DNA from: CALMEC01 sp964531025
GTDB taxonomy: Bacteria > Actinomycetota > Thermoleophilia > Miltoncostaeales > Miltoncostaeaceae
NCBI GenBank assembly: GCA_964531025.1
Contig: CAZHDY010000001.1
Span: 682,001 to 746,000, forward strand
Direction of reading: 5' to 3'
DNA: 64,000 nucleotides
Part shown: one piece after another, positions 59,290 to 64,000 of the stretch
Position numbering within the stretch: position 1 is the first letter of the stretch
Layout: each line of letters opens with the position of its first letter
Notes under the pieces: generated by a model
Seen by the model: only the letters and a program-made list of their open reading frames with translations
Database searches by the model: none
Told to the model about the DNA's origin: nothing
Position numbers and translations under genes: made by a program

Positions 59290-60505
59290 TGCGCCCGCCT
59301 GGGCCCAGGACGCCCGAAAGCGCGCCGAGGGCGTGCTGACCGAACTCCCCGCTCTCACCGGGCAGGAGGAGGAGTGGCGCTTCACCCCACCGACCGACTT
59401 CGCCCTGGAGGGCCCTGCCCCCGAGGGGGGCGTCGGTGACGGTGCCGCGCCGTCTGCTCCGGAGGGTCGCCTGGCATGGCTGTCGTTCGTCGACGGACTC
59501 GCGGAGAGCGCCGACGGCCTGGTCACCGACCAGGGCGTGATCGTCGCCGAGCTGGGAGCCGCCCTCGGTGAGCACGAGGCCCTGGTGCGCGATCGTCTGT
59601 ACTCCGTCGTCGGCTTCGACGACAAGCCGGGGGCACTCAACGCCGCGCGGTGGGAGTCGGGACTGTTCGTCTACGTGCCGGACGGTGTGAAGGTCGACCT
59701 GCCGATCGAGGCGCTCGCATGGGCCACCGGCAAGGCCGGGCAGGTGTTCGACCGCACCCTGGTGATTGCCGGCCGCGGCTCGCACGTCACGGTCATCGAC
59801 CGGTACGGGTCACCCGACATCACCGGGCGCGTCACCGTTTCGAGCGTGGTCGAGGTGTTCGCCGGTGAGGACGCCGATGTGGAGCACGTCTCGGTCATCG
59901 ACTGGGGCTCGGGTATCCACCACCACACGGTGATCCGCGCCGAAGCCGGTCGCAACGCGAAGGTCCGCTCGGTGGTCGTCACCCTGGGCGGTGACGTCGT
60001 CCGCGTGGAGCCCACCATGCTCGTTCGCGGCCCCGGAGCCGATGCCCGGGCGCTCGGCCTCTACTTCGCCGACGGCGACCAGCACTTCGAGCACCGCGTC
60101 ATCTCGCGGCACGAGGCGCCCCAGGCGTACTCCAACCTGCTCTACAAGGGCGCCATCAAGGACACGGCGCACACCGTCTTCTTCGGCAACCTGATCGTCC
60201 CGCCCGGCGCTCCGGGCACCGACGCCTACCAGACGAACCGCAACCTGGTACTGAACGACGGGGCGCGCGCCGAGACCATCCCGTTCCTCGAGATCGAGAC
60301 GGCCGAGGTGAAGTGCTCGCACGCCGGCGCGGTCAGCCGTGTGGACGACGAGCACCTCTTCTACCTCGAGTCGCGCGGCGTTCCCCGTGACCAGGCGAAG
60401 CAGCTCATCGTCGAGGGTTTCTGCCAGGAGGTCCTGGACGAGGTCGGGCTGGACGAGCTGCGCGACGAGCTGTCGGCCGCCATCGCCAAGAAGGTCCGCC
60501 GGTGA
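59282..60505 (+). CDS. sufD: Fe-S cluster assembly protein SufD
   Basis: 407-residue SufD-family partner of SufB. The beta-helix core and the motifs TAHTVFFGNLIVPPGAPGTDAYQTNRNLVLNDGARAETIPFLEIETAEVKCSHAGAVSRVDDEHLFYLESRGVPRDQAKQLIVEGF are typical. The start is TTG at 59282 with GGAGGG 6 nt upstream, inside sufB. The stop overlaps the Rieske gene start. Required for iron delivery to the SufB scaffold. Confidence 0.94.
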   Translation: MASAPAWAQDARKRAEGVLTELPALTGQEEEWRFTPPTDFALEGPAPEGGVGDGAAPSAPEGRLAWLSFVDGLAESADGLVTDQGVIVAELGAALGEHEALVRDRLYSVVGFDDKPGALNAARWESGLFVYVPDGVKVDLPIEALAWATGKAGQVFDRTLVIAGRGSHVTVIDRYGSPDITGRVTVSSVVEVFAGEDADVEHVSVIDWGSGIHHHTVIRAEAGRNAKVRSVVVTLGGDVVRVEPTMLVRGPGADARALGLYFADGDQHFEHRVISRHEAPQAYSNLLYKGAIKDTAHTVFFGNLIVPPGAPGTDAYQTNRNLVLNDGARAETIPFLEIETAEVKCSHAGAVSRVDDEHLFYLESRGVPRDQAKQLIVEGFCQEVLDEVGLDELRDELSAAIAKKVRR

Positions 60506-60871
60506 GTTCCGCTCCCGCGGACATGATCGACGTGGCGGCGTTCTCGGACATCCCGGAGGACGGCACGCACCTGGTCGAGATCAACGAGATCCCCATCTGC
60601 CTGGTGCGCACGGGCGACGCGGTCTTCGCCGTCCACAACACCTGTACCCACGCGTTGGCGCAGATGAACGACGGCTGGGTCGACGAGGGCACCATCGAAT
60701 GCCCGCGCCACGGCGCGAGGTTCTCGCTCGAGACGGGTGACGCACTCACCCCTCCGGCCAACACGCCCCTCCCCACCTTCCACGTCGAGGTCGTCGAGAA
60801 CCGGGTTCTCATCGATCCGACGCCATCCCACCCCCATCCCCTTCTACAGAGAAACGAGTACGGAGCTGCAC

Positions 60872-60879
<8 letters not shown>
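60502..60879 (+). CDS. Rieske-type 2Fe-2S ferredoxin in the suf operon
   Basis: 125-residue Rieske-domain protein with the cluster ligands Cys48 and His50 (NTCTHA) and Cys67 and His70 (ECPRHG). It resembles the ferredoxin components of non-haem oxygenases and the small Rieske proteins found in actinobacterial suf operons. GTG start overlaps the sufD stop and the end overlaps sufC, so expression is tightly tied to Fe-S assembly. It may serve as electron donor in cluster formation or as a client; this is inference. Confidence 0.92.
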
Positions 60880-61660
<781 letters not shown>

Positions 61661-61676
61661 TCGGGGAGCCCACGGG

Positions 61677-62912
61677 ATGAGCGCGGTGTCATCGCTGGAT
61701 CGCCACCGCGCCGACTTCCCGATCCTCTCCCGTGATTTCGCGGGGAAGCCGCTGGTCTACCTCGACTCGGCGGCCACCTCGCAGAAGCCGGACGTGGTGA
61801 TCGACACCATCTCCGACTACTACCGCACGTCGAACGCCAACGTGCGCCGAGGCGTCTACGGGCTGGCCGCCGAGTCGGACCGCCGTTTCGAGGAGGCCCG
61901 CGCCTCCGTCGCCCGCCTGGTGGGTGCCGACACCGACGGGCTAGTGATCACCAAGAACGTCAGCGAGGCCGTCAACCTGGTGGCCTACACCTGGGGGCTT
62001 CGGAACCTGGGCGAGGGCGACGAGATCGTCGTGTCGCTCATGGAGCACCACTCGAACATCGTCCCGTGGCAGATCATCGCCGGGCTCACCGGCGCGAGGG
62101 TCCGCTTCTGCCCCATCACCCCGGATCACCTGCTCGACATGGACGCCCTGCGGACCCTGATCGGCCCGCGCACCAGGGTCGTGGCCATCACGCAGGTCAG
62201 CAACACCCTGGGCACGATCAACCCGGTGGACGAGATCGCGACGCTGGCCCGCGAGGTCGGTGCGCTCTCCGTAGTCGACGGCGCGCAGAGCGTGCCGCAT
62301 ATGCCCGTCGACTTCGCCGCGATGGGCTGCGACGTCCTGGCGTTCACGGGCCACAAGATGCTGGGTCCCACCGGCGTCGGCATCCTCGTGGCGAAGCCCG
62401 AGCTCCTGGCGTCGTGGGAGCCGTTCATGGGCGGCGGCGAGATGATCGGCGACGTCACCGTCGAGGGGTCCACCTGGGCCGAGGCCCCGCGCCGCTTCGA
62501 GGCCGGCACCCCTCCCATCGCCGACGTCGTCGGCCTGGGCGCGGCCGCCGAGTACCTCATGGGGATCGGCATGCAGAACGTCCGCGACCACGAGGTGGCG
62601 CTCACCTCCTACGCCCTGGAGGCGCTTGCCGAGGTCCCCGGGCTCAGCGTGTACGGCCCGTCCGACCCGGCCCTTCGCGGCTGCCCCATCAGCTTCGCCC
62701 TGGACGGCGTCCACCCCCACGACATCGCCCAGTTCCTGGATTCTCAGGGCGTCTGCGTGCGCGCCGGCCACCACTGCACCAAACCCCTCATGACCGACCT
62801 CGGTGTCACCGCCACGGCGCGGGCCAGCACCCACGTCTACTCGAACCGCGACGACATCGACGCCCTGGTCGCCGGCCTGCACGGGTGCCGCGCGTTCTTC
62901 GGGGTACAGTGA
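61677..62912 (+). CDS. sufS: Cysteine desulfurase SufS
   Basis: 411-residue group II PLP cysteine desulfurase supplying sulfur. PLP lysine is Lys227 in FTGHKMLGP; the persulfide cysteine is Cys367 in RAGHHCTKP. Other motifs are DSAATSQKP, NANVRRGVYGLAAESDRRFEEAR and SLMEHHSNIVPWQ. ATG 61677 after GGGGAG. Sulfur is passed to SufU, encoded next. Confidence 0.97.
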   Translation: MSAVSSLDRHRADFPILSRDFAGKPLVYLDSAATSQKPDVVIDTISDYYRTSNANVRRGVYGLAAESDRRFEEARASVARLVGADTDGLVITKNVSEAVNLVAYTWGLRNLGEGDEIVVSLMEHHSNIVPWQIIAGLTGARVRFCPITPDHLLDMDALRTLIGPRTRVVAITQVSNTLGTINPVDEIATLAREVGALSVVDGAQSVPHMPVDFAAMGCDVLAFTGHKMLGPTGVGILVAKPELLASWEPFMGGGEMIGDVTVEGSTWAEAPRRFEAGTPPIADVVGLGAAAEYLMGIGMQNVRDHEVALTSYALEALAEVPGLSVYGPSDPALRGCPISFALDGVHPHDIAQFLDSQGVCVRAGHHCTKPLMTDLGVTATARASTHVYSNRDDIDALVAGLHGCRAFFGVQ

Positions 62913-62945
62913 ACGTGGAGACGTCGCCGTCCAGAGGAGGTCGAG

Positions 62946-63395
62946 TTGGCCAGCGGTCTTGAGAGCCTCTACCAGGAGATCATCCTGGACCACTACCGCA
63001 ACCGGCGGCACCGGGGCACCCTCGAGCACCCCACCGCGGCGGTCGACCACAACAACCCGGTCTGCGGGGATGCCATCCACCTGGAGATCCTGGTGGACGA
63101 CGGCACGCTGGTGAGCGTCGCCCACACCGGCGACGGCTGCTCCATCTCGCAGGCGTCGGCGTCCATGATGGGCGAGGCCGTCACGGGCAAGTCGCTGGAC
63201 GAGGCAGCGGCGCTCATCGAGCACATGCGCGCGGTGATGAAGGGCGACGAGGCACCGGACGAGGACCGCCTCGGTGACGCGATCGCGTTGGAGGGTGTGG
63301 CCCAGTTCCCGGCGCGGGTGAAGTGTGCTCTGCTTTCATGGATGGCACTGAAGGACGCGCTTGCGACCAACGGAGGGAGCCGCAATGGCGACTGA
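62946..63395 (+). CDS. sufU: SufU zinc sulfurtransferase
   Basis: 149-residue SufU with zinc ligands Cys40 and Asp42 (NPVCGDAI), Cys65 (GDGCSISQASASMM) and Cys127 (ARVKCALLSW). It accepts persulfide sulfur from SufS and passes it to SufB. TTG start with GAGGAGG upstream. It overlaps the next gene by 11 nt. The absence of sufE fits the SufU-type system of Gram-positives. Confidence 0.96.
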   Translation: MASGLESLYQEIILDHYRNRRHRGTLEHPTAAVDHNNPVCGDAIHLEILVDDGTLVSVAHTGDGCSISQASASMMGEAVTGKSLDEAAALIEHMRAVMKGDEAPDEDRLGDAIALEGVAQFPARVKCALLSWMALKDALATNGGSRNGD

Positions 63396-63696
63396 GGAAC
63401 AGATCCGCGAGGCCATGTTCGTGGTCGAGGATCCCGAGATCGGGATCAACGTCGTCGACCTCGGCCTCCTCTACGGCATCAACCAGGACGACGACGGCAA
63501 CGTCGTGCTCGACATGACGCTCACGTCGATGGGCTGTCCTCTGACCGAGAAGATCATCGAGGACTCGCAGAATGCGGTCATGCCGCTCGACGGTGTGGAG
63601 TCCGTCAACATCAACTGGGTGTGGGATCCGCCGTGGGGCCCCGACTCCATGACGGAAGAGGGCAAGCTCATGATGAAGGTCATGGGCTTTATGTAG
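63385..63696 (+). CDS. sufT: SufT/MIP18 (DUF59) protein
   Basis: 103-residue DUF59 protein with VEDPEIGINVVDLGLLYGI, TLTSMGCPLTEKI (conserved Cys) and NWVWDPPWGPDSMTEEGK. SufT-type proteins assist Fe-S maturation. ATG 63385 after GGAGGGAG, overlapping sufU. Part of the suf operon. Confidence 0.95.
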   Translation: MATEEQIREAMFVVEDPEIGINVVDLGLLYGINQDDDGNVVLDMTLTSMGCPLTEKIIEDSQNAVMPLDGVESVNINWVWDPPWGPDSMTEEGKLMMKVMGFM

Positions 63697-63738
63697 GCCG
63701 GATCCCGGTCGATCCATGATTGGAAGGAGGTTCGCGTC

Positions 63739-64000
63739 ATGACAACCAACGCCGATGCACCGCCTCCCATGACCCTGGAGGAGAAGAAGGCCGCCGCACG
63801 CGAGCGTGCGCGCGCCGCCAAGGCCGCACGCGAGGCCGGCTCCGCCCAGATCGAGCTGACCGACAGCGCCGCCGCGTACATCCGCGAGGTGGCGGAGAAG
63901 CAGGGCAAGGCCGACGGCGTCCGCGTCCGGATCCTCGCCGGCGGCTGCTCCGGGCTGGAGTACCGCATCGACCTGCTCGATCCGGACGAGCCGCCCAAGG
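63739..64000 (+). CDS. A-type Fe-S carrier (ErpA/SufA-like), cut by window edge
   Basis: The visible 87 residues start with a charged, Ala/Lys/Arg/Glu-rich extension of about 36 residues (EEKKAAARERARAAKAAREA), probably helical, then the A-type carrier domain IELTDSAAAYIREV and VRVRILAGGCSGLEY with the first conserved Cys70. The C-terminal CxC lies beyond the window. ATG with AAGGAGG 8 nt upstream, 42 nt after sufT. Last visible gene of the suf operon. Confidence 0.88.
   Translation, partial: MTTNADAPPPMTLEEKKAAARERARAAKAAREAGSAQIELTDSAAAYIREVAEKQGKADGVRVRILAGGCSGLEYRIDLLDPDEPPK

Overview
This is a 64 kb chromosomal stretch from a high-GC bacterium, almost certainly an actinobacterium. Supporting signs are the many GTG and TTG starts, the Actinobacteria-type suf operon (sufR / sufB-sufD-Rieske-sufC-sufS-sufU-sufT), a FliA/WhiG-type sigma factor, a methylcitrate operon with a RamB/ScfR-type regulator, and several genes whose -10-like TANNNT box sits 6-7 nt before the start codon, as expected for leaderless mRNAs. 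The gene mix is compatible with Thermoleophilia/Solirubrobacterales relatives, but lineage cannot be fixed from sequence alone. Most of the window is housekeeping. I see no prophage, CRISPR array or transposase.

Layout. 1-1750: two-component system on the minus strand (kinase cut by the window edge). 2006-6678: envelope cluster (DedA, UppP, flippase-like membrane protein, GT4 glycosyltransferase, PIG-L deacetylase), nearly all with 4-nt overlaps. 6769-8052: COG4705-like membrane protein, followed by about 1 kb without a gene that carries hairpins and a DnaA-box-like cluster. 9091-13760: XRE regulator, siroheme sulfite/nitrite reductase behind a structured-looking leader, zinc-ribbon protein, lipoprotein, YeiH exporter divergent from a LysR regulator. 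13761-19518: LysR, tRNA-Val, purK-purE, type III glutamine synthetase, tRNA-Cys and tRNA-Gly. 19628-27734: hydrolase, DUF805, Nif3-like, EF-G-like GTPase, WhiG-like sigma factor, MBL-fold enzyme, lipoprotein, RpiB-like isomerase. 27862-33195: MBL hydrolase plus Mrp, sugar-dehydrogenase-like lipoprotein, PadR/PspC pair, NhaA.

33345-38200: a minus-strand catabolic-looking operon (acyl-CoA ligase, BadI-like hydratase, nitroreductase) with a visible promoter, plus a LimB-like monooxygenase. 38461-43080: 7Fe-type ferredoxin, TreT-like glycosyltransferase, SDR with altered catalytic residues, delta-60-repeat secreted protein. 43271-48524: ScfR/RamB-like regulator divergent from prpD-prpB-prpC, which together would carry propionyl-CoA through the 2-methylcitrate cycle. 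48949-49218: a shrunken, frameshifted pyruvate phosphate dikinase relic. 49246-55207: serine hydrolase, unknown protein, and a phosphate ABC transporter in which PstC and PstA form one polypeptide. 55616-64000: aminotransferase, sufR and the suf Fe-S assembly operon, which runs off the right edge in an A-type carrier gene.

The most unusual signal is non-coding: a family of about 136-bp elements with terminal inverted repeats (copies at 38212, 41075, 48523 and 56867, plus an end fragment at 27746). Four of the five copies end exactly 11-12 bp before the start codon of a minus-strand gene, with the element terminus abutting a TANNNT box. They look like mobile or selected promoter-proximal elements. 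A second family of short palindromes sharing a GTGYCTGRCAC core occurs near 21.0-21.2 kb and 27.1-27.2 kb.
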